Assembly: GCF_000472905.1 (NCBI RefSeq)
Contig: NZ_AXAR01000019.1
Coordinates: 187-50,593, forward strand
DNA: 50,407 nucleotides
Source: Alicyclobacillus pomorum DSM 14955
GTDB taxonomy: Bacteria > Bacillota > Bacilli > Alicyclobacillales > Alicyclobacillaceae
Direction of reading: 5' to 3'
In this document: positions 41,451-50,172 of the stretch, piece by piece
How the letters are laid out: the number at the start of each line of letters is the position of its first letter
Numbering within the stretch: the first letter of the stretch is position 1
Position numbers and translations under genes: made by a program
The notes under the pieces: model-generated
Told to the model about the DNA's origin: nothing
Database searches by the model: none
The model's input: only the letters and a program-made list of their open reading frames with translations

Positions 41451-41656
41451 TCATCAGCGTCGCGACACGACGTGGTGAAGTTAGGAAGACTCCGCGGGCA
41501 GTTCGAGGGAGTGCCGCGTGCTGAATTCGCGTCTAGTGAATGGGTGTTGTATGTCATTGCTGCGTGTAGTCTCAGAGAGACATTGACTTCTTTGCGTACT
41601 GTCACGCGTAATGAGTTGTTGGCTACCGTATTTTATTACATTGTGAGAAGAAGGCT

Positions 41657-41761
41657 GTTAGAGAAAAACTTGGTCTTCCCATTGGTGAAAGACTAATTCT
41701 ATATACCGGGAGAAATATATACAGAAATGATTGGGCCGACGTACTCGTGACTATGTGCTGA
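41657..41761 (+). pseudogene. GT4 glycosyltransferase donor-domain remnant
   Basis: A 34-residue stretch, VREKLGLPIGERLILYTGRN and then IYRNDWADVLVTMC, ending in TGA, is the start of a GT4 donor domain (R-x-x-L-G-L-P-x-x-x-x-[IV]-[LI]-Y-x-G-R). Nothing of the acceptor domain or the E-x7-E part remains in the 376-bp gap (41451-41826). A 74-codon GTG frame at 41472 overlaps it in another frame and is not credible. Confidence 0.6.
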
Positions 41762-41826
41762 CACAATAGTTACGACACGATGTGCCAGCGCTACCTGGAA
41801 AATAATTAGACAGCGAGGGGTGTGTT

Positions 41827-43029
41827 ATGAAAATATTGGTCGTAACCCCGGAAGTACCCTATCCACTCAACAATGGAGGCAGGCTGCGTGTCTACCACCT
41901 GGTGAGGTGTCTCGTATACAGTGGACATGACGTCACTGTGATAACATACGGATCCGGACCATCCTCTTTGAAATGTGATTGGTTTGGATCAGATAGGGCC
42001 TTTCGTCTGGTCCAGGTTCCTAAGCCAAGCAGACTGGTACGCATATTCTCTTTTCTCCGAGCACTTGGAAGTGGTGTGCCTTATCGCTTCGCATTTTATT
42101 CAACCGGAGCAATGAGAAAAGCCGTACGGAGACTACTTAACAACGGTCAAGACTTGTGCCTGGTAGAATACCTGGCAATGGTCTGTAACGTTTCTTTCCG
42201 TGGCCGTTGCCAATACGTCATTGACACACATAATGTGGAGTACAGACGTGCTGAGCAGGCTTTCTCGAGAAAGCCGTCGTTGTTGGCTCGATTATATGTC
42301 GCTCATGTTAAAAGATACGAGGCTAGAAAATTAAATATTGCAGATTGTGTCTTGGCGTGTTCCGAGACGGATGCCGGCTACTTCAAATCGCTGACAACAC
42401 GCGCACCTATTCACGTTGTACCTAATGGAGTCGATGTACAATTCTATGGTACACGCTACAAAACGGAATCAACTCATAAAACTGTACTGTTTGTTGGAAG
42501 TTTGGATTACCGTCCGAATATTGAAGGACTACAATGGTTCATAAACGAAATATGGCCGAAGGTTATGTCTCACTACCCTGAAGCAGAGTTTCATATCGTG
42601 GGGAGAAGTCCGAAAGAGGAGGTGACAATGTGGAACATGAGAAGTGGTGTAAAGATTTATGCTGATGTGCCTGATGTACGGGAGTATCTCCAAACAGCAT
42701 CAATTGTGGTCGTCCCTCTGAAGAGCGGTAGTGGAACACGACTGAAAATATTGGAAGCCATGGCATCAAGGAAGCCAATAATTTCAACTACTATTGGTGC
42801 TGAGGGAATCAACTGTACTCACGGGAAGAATATCGTCTTAGCAGATAATAGTGACGCATTTGTGGAGGCAATCCTACGACTATTCGCGGATGCAGAGTAT
42901 CGAAGCAGAATCGCAGAAGAAGCATGGAGGCTAGTTTCAAAAGAGTATGATTGGCGTAGTGTGGGGGAGGAACTAGACCGTTGTGTTAGGGAAATTGTAC
43001 GAGCCAGACCAAAGAGTGAATCCAGGTAG
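41827..43029 (+). CDS. GT4-family glycosyltransferase 5 (PslH-like)
   Basis: The 400-residue GT-B enzyme begins MKILVVTPEVPYPLNNGGRL. DTHNVEYRRAEQAF is the acceptor-side motif of the PslH/EpsH-type sugar transferases, and VLFVGSLDYRPNIEGLQWF and PLKSGSGTRLKILEAMASRKP the donor domain. GAGGGGTGTG precedes ATG 41827. Catalytic elements appear intact. Specificity is not known. Confidence 0.92.
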   Translation: MKILVVTPEVPYPLNNGGRLRVYHLVRCLVYSGHDVTVITYGSGPSSLKCDWFGSDRAFRLVQVPKPSRLVRIFSFLRALGSGVPYRFAFYSTGAMRKAVRRLLNNGQDLCLVEYLAMVCNVSFRGRCQYVIDTHNVEYRRAEQAFSRKPSLLARLYVAHVKRYEARKLNIADCVLACSETDAGYFKSLTTRAPIHVVPNGVDVQFYGTRYKTESTHKTVLFVGSLDYRPNIEGLQWFINEIWPKVMSHYPEAEFHIVGRSPKEEVTMWNMRSGVKIYADVPDVREYLQTASIVVVPLKSGSGTRLKILEAMASRKPIISTTIGAEGINCTHGKNIVLADNSDAFVEAILRLFADAEYRSRIAEEAWRLVSKEYDWRSVGEELDRCVREIVRARPKSESR

Positions 43030-43153
43030 GTCAATGGGTTTCAATAGACATTGTTTGATCAAAATACACGTCAAAGGGATACGTTGACTTGGGAGCCTTC
43101 AAGTTTCCTTGATTGCCCGGGCGGGGATTTACACAACACTGTTCGCTGAACAC

Positions 43154-43282
43154 ATGCCATTGAGCGTATCAATGATTAAAGCAAAAAACGGGGTCGACAG
43201 CTATATGGAACGGCATAGGATATTTCTCAGGGTTAAAAGACCGCCTCTCTTCATGCTACGTTGGTTTCCTTGTTTACAGTAA
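43154..43282 (+). pseudogene. GT2 glycosyltransferase C-terminal remnant
   Basis: In the 392-bp gap after GT4-5, one frame ends KNGVDSYMERHRIFLRVKRP and PLFMLRWFPCLQ before a stop. It resembles the tail of rhamnosyltransferase-type GT2 enzymes ([YF]-[YF]-x-x-R-N-R-L-x-x), and aligns loosely with the matching part of the intact GT2 that follows. No N-terminal part was found. The identification is tentative. Confidence 0.4.
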
Positions 43283-43421
43283 TAAGCTTCGGGTCGATTA
43301 TTTCCTACTTTATCACGTCTGGGCCATATTAACGATCGCGCCCTCTCACCGAAAAGTAACACAATGTAAGAATTCTGATGAATTAGCGACGATGACAATG
43401 TAAAGGGTGGGGTGAATACTG

Positions 43422-44354
43422 TTGTCTAATCCAAAGGTTAATATAATCATAGTTAATTGGAATAACTATCATGATACAATAGAATGTCTTGAATCTCTTA
43501 AGTCCATTAGTTACCCGAACTACCACGTTACAGTTGTTGACAACGGATCCGTGAATGACTCGGTAGACAAACTTCTTTCGTATGACCCAGAGTTGGACCT
43601 CATTCAGGTAGGTGACAACATCGGATTTGCAGCAGCAAATAATTTGGCGATGGGTATAGCTGTGGAACGCGGCTTTGACTACGTATTATTACTAAATAAT
43701 GATACTGTCGTTTCACCGGATTTTTTAACTAGGCTGGTGCGTTTCGCTCAATCTAACCCGAATTTTGGCATGTTAAGTAGTAAAATCTATTTTTATCAAG
43801 AGTCAAACTTAATATGGTTTGCCGGTGGATACATTAACTGGGCTCGAGGAAAAACATCTCATTATAAGTATGGTCAGAAGGACAGTACATCCACTACCAG
43901 TATCGAATTCAGGGAAGTCGATTATGTCACTGGGTGTTGCTTACTTGTTGCCACATCCTTGATCCGCAAGATTGGCCTCTTGCCGGAATGCTATTTTTTG
44001 TATTTCGAAGAAACTGAATGGAATCTCCGTGCAACCAGATTAGGTTACAAATCGGCTGTCGTGCACTCGTCGCACATTTGGCACAAAGAGGGTGCATCTC
44101 AAGGCGGTAAAGGTAATTTTGTGTTTCAATACTACTTTACTCGGAATAGGCTTCTCTTTATGGCGAGAAATGCTCCTAAAAGGTATATTCCAATATTTAT
44201 ATTATACTTGATATTGGATATAGGGCGTGTATTAACTCGACAGGTATGCACAAGGTCATGGAGTCAACTGGCTGCTACAATATTCGCTCTATGGGATTTT
44301 GTGAGCGGTAGAACTGGTAAGAGTGAACGTATCACAATCAAAACTTTAGGTTAA
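43422..44354 (+). CDS. GT2-family glycosyltransferase (rhamnosyltransferase-like)
   Basis: This 310-residue GT-A enzyme begins VNIIIVNWNNYHDTIECLES and has the donor motif VVDNGSVNDS, NIGFAAANN, the D-x-D-like LLLNNDTVV and YFLYFEETEWNLRATRLGY, which suit WbbL-type rhamnosyltransferases. HSSHIWHKEGASQGG and a C-terminal amphipathic part complete it. The start is TTG 43422 with GGGTGGGGTGA upstream. It is more AT-rich than the galU-ugd part, hinting at separate acquisition. Confidence 0.9.
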   Translation: MSNPKVNIIIVNWNNYHDTIECLESLKSISYPNYHVTVVDNGSVNDSVDKLLSYDPELDLIQVGDNIGFAAANNLAMGIAVERGFDYVLLLNNDTVVSPDFLTRLVRFAQSNPNFGMLSSKIYFYQESNLIWFAGGYINWARGKTSHYKYGQKDSTSTTSIEFREVDYVTGCCLLVATSLIRKIGLLPECYFLYFEETEWNLRATRLGYKSAVVHSSHIWHKEGASQGGKGNFVFQYYFTRNRLLFMARNAPKRYIPIFILYLILDIGRVLTRQVCTRSWSQLAATIFALWDFVSGRTGKSERITIKTLG

Positions 44355-44365
44355 AGGGTTAAACA

Positions 44366-44577
44366 TTGCTAAAGATATTATTCCTATCTCCTGTGGTACG
44401 TTTCCTCGAGACAGCGGTGGAAAGCAACGGATCTTGTATTTGTTAAAGACACTAGCAAGGGAGCATGAGGTGTATCTGATTTCATTTTCAGTTGACACAG
44501 ATAAAGATAAAGATATTTTAAAAGACATACGCAAGGAAGCTCATATGGTTCCTTTTCTGCATAACTATGGTAAATAG
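44366..44577 (+). pseudogene. frameshifted GT4 N-terminal fragment
   Basis: TTG 44366 follows AAAGGG, 12 bases after the GT2 gene. It encodes LKILFLSPVV and then shifts to the frame that reads FPRDSGGKQRILYLLKTLAR, EHEVYLISFS and onward to TAG. Joined, this is the N-terminus of a GT4 enzyme (L-F-L-S-P-x-x-P-F-P-x-D-S-G-G). The break lies around 44393-44405, and everything beyond about 70 residues is missing. It abuts IS21-like end repeats, so truncation by an insertion element is likely. Confidence 0.7.
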
Positions 44578-44605
44578 AATCTAACCACGCTATGGGGCAA
44601 CAAAA

Positions 44606-44697
44606 AGTGGCCACTATTTATCGGATTTGGTGGCCGCGAATATCGGAATCACTGGCCCGCATATTTCCGGAATCGGTCGCCGATTTCGCCGGACTAC
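44606..44697. repeat. IS21-like terminal repeat cluster
   Basis: Four units of about 20-24 bases alternate (G/C)TGGCC or GTCGCC with (C)CGGAAT or CGGA: from about 44607, 44629, 44651 and 44675. Multiple tandem sites of this TGGCC...CGGAAT form are typical of IS21-family element ends. No istA/istB remnant is visible, so only an end is left. Confidence 0.55.
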
Positions 44698-44724
44698 GCA
44701 GCATGCACACAACTCAGGTGAGAC

Positions 44725-45420
44725 GTGCAAGCGAAAGCTCTTGAGCGTTATCTGGAAGAGCAACTCAAGAGTTTAGCGAGACAGACTGTGTTTCCGCAGG
44801 AGCTGGTTGTCTGCGACGAGGGGTCTTCGGATGGTATGCTTCGCATCCCGGAGTGTTTCCGTGAGGTATTCCCTTTTCCAGTCCGAGTAATCAAAGATTC
44901 GGAACGCAAAGGATACAGCAATAATTTTCTGTGGTACGCGAGCTTTTGTGAGGCTGACTTAATCGCATTTGTAACCAAGATGACGTGTGGTTTGACAAAA
45001 AACTCGAGAGCGTCCTGGATGGATTCAGAGCACAATCGGATTTAACGCTAGTTGTTCATAATGCGGTTATTGTCGATGCTCATCCACCGGTACTGACGCT
45101 ATATCGACAGCATGGTAAATACCAGTGGATCGCAACGTGCCTGATTTGAAACGTGAATTCACACAGGCCCTGAGAGAACGTGGACAACGCTACTAGCACA
45201 TCAATGCGGTAGTGAGTATCCCGATGATTTCACGCGGTTGGTCAGACTATATGTGTGGCTGGCAGAAATGATGAAACGTCGTGCCCTACTATATGATAAG
45301 AGGGGGATAGAACGTTTGTTTAAGGGAAGCTATCGGAGACGCATACACGTGGGGCTTGGTTTGGCAGTGCTTACACGGGACCTCGTTGTAGTGGCTGCTC
45401 CAATATTTTTTGAGGGTTAG
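44725..45420 (+). pseudogene. GT2 glycosyltransferase pseudogene with several frameshifts
   Basis: Pieces of one GT2 enzyme lie in order but in different frames. The N-part, RYLEEQLKSLARQTVFPQEL and VVCDEGSSDGM, ends near 44975. QDDVWFDKKLESVLDGF then LTLVVHNAVIVDAH continues in another frame (about 44978-45090), with LTLYRQHGKYQWIATC soon after. The C-terminal part is from 45238: LYVWLAEMMKRRALLYDK, RIHVGLGLAVLTRDL. At least two frameshifts and a deleted stretch break it. It probably made a functional family-2 transferase before decay. Confidence 0.8.
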
Positions 45421-45452
45421 GTTGTTCACAAGTGAGGAGGAGCGCACGCGAC

Positions 45453-47021
45453 ATGAACGCCACGAGACGTGTGTTTTTTAACACCACAGCCCTTACTGCC
45501 ATGAAACTATTGGGTTTGCTGGTTAGTTTTATAGTGACGCCTTTTACTATCCATGAGTTGGGAATGGCTGATTACGGTCTCTGGGCCATATTGAGTGGAA
45601 TGGTGAACTACTTTACGTTAGTGGACTTTGGAGCAGGCAGCACGTTTATCACTCAGTTTTCTCTTTTTTATGCAGAGAGTAATCGTCAGGGAATCCGCGA
45701 GGTCATGACCTTTGGCATAGTGTTCTATCTGACTCTGGGGCTAATTCTCGTTCCTGTGGCATGGTTTGTGGCGCCCCACTTGACGAACTGGTTTCATGTG
45801 GCACCTGTGGAGTCTTCCATGGTCACTCGCGTGTTCTGGTGCACATATGCATACCTATTCGTATCCCAGGCGGTAGGTGGATTTGGTACCTTGCTCAATG
45901 CTGCGCAAAAGATGGTATTCACGTCGGTACTGGGATTCGTCAGCCAACTTCTTAATTCTCTAATTTTGATCGTTTCCTTGGTTATGCATTTATCGCTGTA
46001 TTCATTCGTGATCGCAAATTACGCCTCTCTTGCGGCGAGTACGGTTGCAACTCTCCTAGCCGCTCGGCGGTGCGTGTCTGGTCCGTTGACGTGTCCTCCA
46101 TGGCGTATTCGACCGGAAATCGTAAAGAAGCTGTTTTCCTTTGGGGCTTGGATGCAAATTAATAATCTGTCGAACCAGGTGAACATGGAGACAGATCGGG
46201 TTTTGATAGGAATGGCCGTTAGCGCAGAGGCGACAGGCGTTTACCAGCTGGCTAATAAACTCGCCCTGTTATGTCGCTACTTGCCTCTGAATCTGCTGGG
46301 TGCCCTCTTGCCAGCTTTCTCGGACATGGAGGTGCAGGGTGAGAAAAGCAAGATTCGCATGGCCTACGTGGAGGGAAGTCGTTATCTGGCTTTGATGTCC
46401 TTTTACGTCGCTGGTTTTACCCTTGCTGCTAGTGCTCCAATCACTGTAGTGTGGCTTGGTAAGTTGCAACCTAGTTTAATTCCCATGTTGGCATTGCTAC
46501 TTGTATCTTACGTGATCAATAACCTAACGGGTGTAGGGACAACCTTCCTGCGCGCGGTTGCCAAGCCAAGATTAGAAACGTATTATGCTGTTCTCGGCTC
46601 CGTACTAAACATTATACTTACGTTGGTCCTTGCTCCGAAATTCGGTATGTGGGGGATTTTGTGGGGAACAGTAATTGGTTCTGCAATTGGATCGGTATAT
46701 TTCCTGTGGATTTTCAACAAGTCTATTCATGTGTCGTGGTGGGAGGGACTGCTTGCCTGGATTTGGCCAATCGCCGCGACAACGGTAATATCAGGAGCGT
46801 TGGTTTATTTGTTTTCGACCTTATCTTTGGGAGCCATAGGTGATAGCCGCTTGGTGGCTGCGGTGGCTACAGTAGGGCTAGGAATAGTATATACGATATC
46901 GTTTATTGGGTGTCTCCGGGTATTTCGATGCTTTTCCGAAGAAGACCGAGCTAGGTTCCTTTCTGTCCTACCAGACAGGCTGGTGAGGCCGAGCATAAAG
47001 TGGAAATGGGGTCAGTATTGA
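45453..47021 (+). CDS. Wzx-type polysaccharide flippase
   Basis: The 522-residue membrane protein has about fourteen helices with MATE/MOP-type organisation: FIVTPFTIHELGMADYGLWA at the start, MQINNLSNQVNMETDRVLIGM in the middle, and LGSVLNIILTLVLAPKFGMWG near 385-405. It flips the lipid-linked repeat unit across the membrane. ATG 45453 has GAGGAGG upstream with a long spacer; GTG 45432 has no site. It is followed closely by a GT4 gene. The substrate glycan is unknown. Confidence 0.93.
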   Translation: MNATRRVFFNTTALTAMKLLGLLVSFIVTPFTIHELGMADYGLWAILSGMVNYFTLVDFGAGSTFITQFSLFYAESNRQGIREVMTFGIVFYLTLGLILVPVAWFVAPHLTNWFHVAPVESSMVTRVFWCTYAYLFVSQAVGGFGTLLNAAQKMVFTSVLGFVSQLLNSLILIVSLVMHLSLYSFVIANYASLAASTVATLLAARRCVSGPLTCPPWRIRPEIVKKLFSFGAWMQINNLSNQVNMETDRVLIGMAVSAEATGVYQLANKLALLCRYLPLNLLGALLPAFSDMEVQGEKSKIRMAYVEGSRYLALMSFYVAGFTLAASAPITVVWLGKLQPSLIPMLALLLVSYVINNLTGVGTTFLRAVAKPRLETYYAVLGSVLNIILTLVLAPKFGMWGILWGTVIGSAIGSVYFLWIFNKSIHVSWWEGLLAWIWPIAATTVISGALVYLFSTLSLGAIGDSRLVAAVATVGLGIVYTISFIGCLRVFRCFSEEDRARFLSVLPDRLVRPSIKWKWGQY

Positions 47022-47034
47022 GAGGAGTGTTCCC

Positions 47035-48111
47035 GTGAGGATCACATTTGTTCTTCCAGGGTTCAGTGGCCATCCCATTGGTGGGTTCAAAATTGTGTAC
47101 GAATATGCTTCCCGCCTTCAAGCGAGGGGTCATCAGGTCACCGTCGTGCATCCAAGGCGACTGGAGAAGGGGAACTTTGGTGTCGTTGATCAAATAAAGA
47201 GAATACTTTGGCCACTTAAATTTAGATTAAAATACGGGGGACGGGTCCCTTGGCTCGAGGTTCACAGAGGGGTCAGACTTTTACTGATACCGGACCTTGA
47301 TGAGACACTCGTTCCAGATGGTGATGCGATTTTTGCTACTGCCTGGCAAACAGCTCCCCCGGTGATGCGTTTGCCGCGTACAAAAGGGGCTAAGTTCTAT
47401 CTGATTCAGCATTATGAAACCTGGGCCGGACCAAAGGACAAAGTAGACGCGACTTGGAGAATGCCGTTTCACAAGATTGTGATCGCTAAGTGGTTGTACG
47501 ATCTTGGAGTTAGGTTTGGCGAAACCTCCAGAATGACTTATATACCTAACGCGTTGGACTTCGATGTGTTTCATGTCACGTTGCCGATTCATCAACGAGA
47601 CAGGTTTCATGTAGCCATGCTTTATCATGAAGCTGAATGGAAGGGATCTCACGATGGAATTACCGCGTTGACTGCGGTGAAACACAACATCCCACAACTA
47701 CGGGCTACGCTGTTCGGTGTCCCGGAAAGGGGCTCCAACATTCCGGAATGGGTTGAATACGTCCGCGAGCCCTCTCGTGAGCAATTGGTACAAATTTATA
47801 ATCATGCTTCAGTATTTTTGCAGCCAAGTTGGACCGAAGGATGGGGGTTGACGGGGGCTGAGGCGATGGCGTGCGGGTGTGCACTGGTCTCAACAGAGAA
47901 CCAAGGCGTCATGGACTTCGCTGAACACGAGAAAACAGCGCTTCTGTCTCCCGTAAGGAATCCACAAGCTCTAGCCGACAGTCTAACACGTCTGTTGGCA
48001 GACGACGAACTGAGGAGGGAGATAGCTTATGCCGGAAACCGACGGATTCGCGAGTTCACGTGGGACCGCGCGGTTGATAGCTTGGAAAACGTCTTGAAGA
48101 GAGAATGTTGA
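47035..48111 (+). CDS. GT4-family glycosyltransferase 6 (WsaF-like)
   Basis: This 358-residue GT-B enzyme begins MRITFVLPGFSGHPIGGFKI, with IQHYETWAGP and the donor motif PSWTEGWGLTGAEAMACGCA (E-x7-E). It resembles rhamnosyltransferases of S-layer glycan loci (WsaF type). GTG 47035 follows GAGGAGTG, 13 bases after wzx. Its last ~300 bases and the sequence past the stop recur in decayed form at 49685-50034. Confidence 0.92.
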   Translation: MRITFVLPGFSGHPIGGFKIVYEYASRLQARGHQVTVVHPRRLEKGNFGVVDQIKRILWPLKFRLKYGGRVPWLEVHRGVRLLLIPDLDETLVPDGDAIFATAWQTAPPVMRLPRTKGAKFYLIQHYETWAGPKDKVDATWRMPFHKIVIAKWLYDLGVRFGETSRMTYIPNALDFDVFHVTLPIHQRDRFHVAMLYHEAEWKGSHDGITALTAVKHNIPQLRATLFGVPERGSNIPEWVEYVREPSREQLVQIYNHASVFLQPSWTEGWGLTGAEAMACGCALVSTENQGVMDFAEHEKTALLSPVRNPQALADSLTRLLADDELRREIAYAGNRRIREFTWDRAVDSLENVLKREC

Positions 48112-48342
48112 GTAGTAGTGCTGCTTTCATACCATCTGCAATCGATAACACAGAAAGTATCTCCATGCTGCTTGACTTCATGTGTACGTAATTACTTGTC
48201 ACTGCAGAAGAGGTCTTTGCAAATACGTTTCTGTAAAGACTGAGGTTGAGCAAGTCGTGCCTTTTATGGATCAGTGCCACGATGTTTACTCTCGACCTTC
48301 ATGTGGATTTAAAAAATAACTGTGTCACGAGGGGAACATGTC

Positions 48343-49608
48343 ATGGAGACTATACACGGGCGTATAACAAGGATGTTTTTTGGCATTCTTATAGTAATGT
48401 TGAGTGTTAATGATACCGTACTACAAGTTCATGTTCATCATTCCGATTTATTGGACTTGATCAGCTGCGTTTTTATGCTTGTCATTTGGTTATCAGAAAC
48501 TAAATTATCATCATGGAAAAAATCACATACTTACTGTTTGGTGTGGTTGGCTGTTGCATTGGTGGTAGCGTGGAGTCTAATTGTGTTCGTTCATAGTCCC
48601 AATCACTATGATGCAGTTAAGGACATATTTAGTATCAGTCTTGTTTTCTTGGTTTCGCTTGAGGTTATACCGAGCATATTTTCCTTTTCATCGTTTGTAG
48701 ATTTCTTTAATAAGGTGTTGCTGATTATTATTACGCTGGCGGTATTATTCGGACAATACAATCACCGCAGATTTTTGGGGTACGAAAATCTGGGGATTTC
48801 TGTGACAAGATTTTCAGGGCTGTTTTATCATCCCAACTTAGCTGGCTTATATGCGGCTATGTTGGGTATCTCTGCATTGCTATTGTTTGCGCAGAGGCAC
48901 CGTCTACGTATATTTGTCTCGCTTGCGATTTCTGTTTGTATACTATATTTAACCCATGACCGTACGGCACAAATTTGCTTTCTCTTCTATGCTGCAGGTC
49001 AGTTCGCTTGGACTGTTTATTGTAGGATTAAATCTAAGGTTTTACGGTGGACATTGTCGACAGAATTCATCATGGCACTTCTTATTTTAGTATTATTGGC
49101 AGTTGATTATTTGAAAACGCACACTTCGTTTTATGAGTTAAATTATCTCTTATCGGGGCGCTTAAGCATCTGGAATTTAGTTCTAAGCAACATGAACGAC
49201 AGGCTTTTTGGAGACGGCCTATTCCTTCCAGGACAAAACCAAATATTTGACATGCAAACCACAGGATATGGAATTGATGGACTGTATGTAGATATAATTT
49301 ATCAAGAAGGGATAATCGGACTAGGTGTTTGGTTGTTGTTGTTCTTCGTATTGCTAGTTGTGGCCGCATTCCACCGTAATAAATTCAAAGTATATGGGGT
49401 TTTATTTCTGTTAACGGCGTTGGTGCATTCCATAACTGAGACACATTTTGCGATTTGGATGAATGTGTTCACAATCTTTGTTTTAGGAACTATTTCTTTT
49501 TTTGTTCGGTATGGTAATGAATGGGATAAAGAAACTGAACACTGGAAAATAAAGCGTGACGATAAAACCTATGGAGCTACAAAAGTGGATACCGCAATAT
49601 CTACCTAG
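48343..49608 (+). CDS. Wzy-type O-antigen/EPS polymerase
   Basis: This 421-residue protein has ten or more hydrophobic helices and the O-antigen ligase/polymerase layout: RFSGLFYHPNLAGLYAAMLG in the middle, a long extracytoplasmic loop (SGRLSIWNLVLSNMNDRLFG, DGLYVDIIYQEGIIGLGVWL) and a last helix. SGRLxxW and G-x-x-x-G-L-Y-x-x-x-x-x-x-E-G are common to Wzy enzymes. It joins repeat units outside the membrane. ATG 48343 follows GAGGGG eight bases upstream. AT-rich compared with the rest of the window. Confidence 0.9.
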   Translation: METIHGRITRMFFGILIVMLSVNDTVLQVHVHHSDLLDLISCVFMLVIWLSETKLSSWKKSHTYCLVWLAVALVVAWSLIVFVHSPNHYDAVKDIFSISLVFLVSLEVIPSIFSFSSFVDFFNKVLLIIITLAVLFGQYNHRRFLGYENLGISVTRFSGLFYHPNLAGLYAAMLGISALLLFAQRHRLRIFVSLAISVCILYLTHDRTAQICFLFYAAGQFAWTVYCRIKSKVLRWTLSTEFIMALLILVLLAVDYLKTHTSFYELNYLLSGRLSIWNLVLSNMNDRLFGDGLFLPGQNQIFDMQTTGYGIDGLYVDIIYQEGIIGLGVWLLLFFVLLVVAAFHRNKFKVYGVLFLLTALVHSITETHFAIWMNVFTIFVLGTISFFVRYGNEWDKETEHWKIKRDDKTYGATKVDTAIST

Positions 49609-49684
49609 CCTAGGACCTTCTGAGCGGCCGAAAGGCTCAGTATCGACAAAGATCTTGGTCATTCATCGCAAAATCTTCTGCATC

Positions 49685-50034
49685 GATATTTCGGTGTCTT
49701 TGCAGTCTAATTGGACCTTGGGATGGGGGTGACGGGCGCTAAAGTTATGGCGTGTCTTTATGAACTGGTCTCAACGGAGGACCTAGACGGCATAGACTCC
49801 ACTGAACACGAGACAACAGCTCTTCTGTCCCCCGAAAGGAATTCGAGAACTCTGGCCGATAGTCTAAGGCGTCTATTAGCAGATGACGAACTCAGGAGGG
49901 AGATGGCGCACGCACGAAACCAACGGATTCATGAGTCACGCGGACCATGTGGTTGACGGCTTAGAAAGCGCTGTGAGGAGTAAAGGTTGAGTAGTAGTGA
50001 GACTTTATGTTATCTGCAATCAAAGACACACAAG
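49685..50034 (+). pseudogene. decayed duplicate of the GT4-6 gene tail
   Basis: The region repeats, imperfectly, the segment around 47808-48156: donor motif, C-terminus, stop and the first ~45 bases past it (GTTGAGTAGTAGTG then TATCTGCAATC). The protein frame shows ALLSPERNSRTLADSLRRLLADDELRREM-type sequence matching ALLSPVRNPQALADSLTRLL of GT4-6. A base lost near 49730 breaks the GWGLTGAE equivalent, and TACAAA/other changes scatter. Only the tail of the gene is present, hence a non-functional duplicate. Confidence 0.88.
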
Positions 50035-50172
50035 GCACCGCAGATTTCATGAGTGAAGTCCATATCATTGTGTAAAAAAGGCTCGGTGTCGTAAGTAGCA
50101 AAATGAGCCATTTCGTCCCTCTTCGGTAGAATGGAATTTGGCCGAACCCATTCACGAGGAGGAGAACGAACA

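Noticed and set aside
41472-41696. 74-codon GTG frame after GT4-4
   Set aside because: No ribosome site; the DNA there encodes a GT4 donor-domain remnant in another frame, so this is a shadow.
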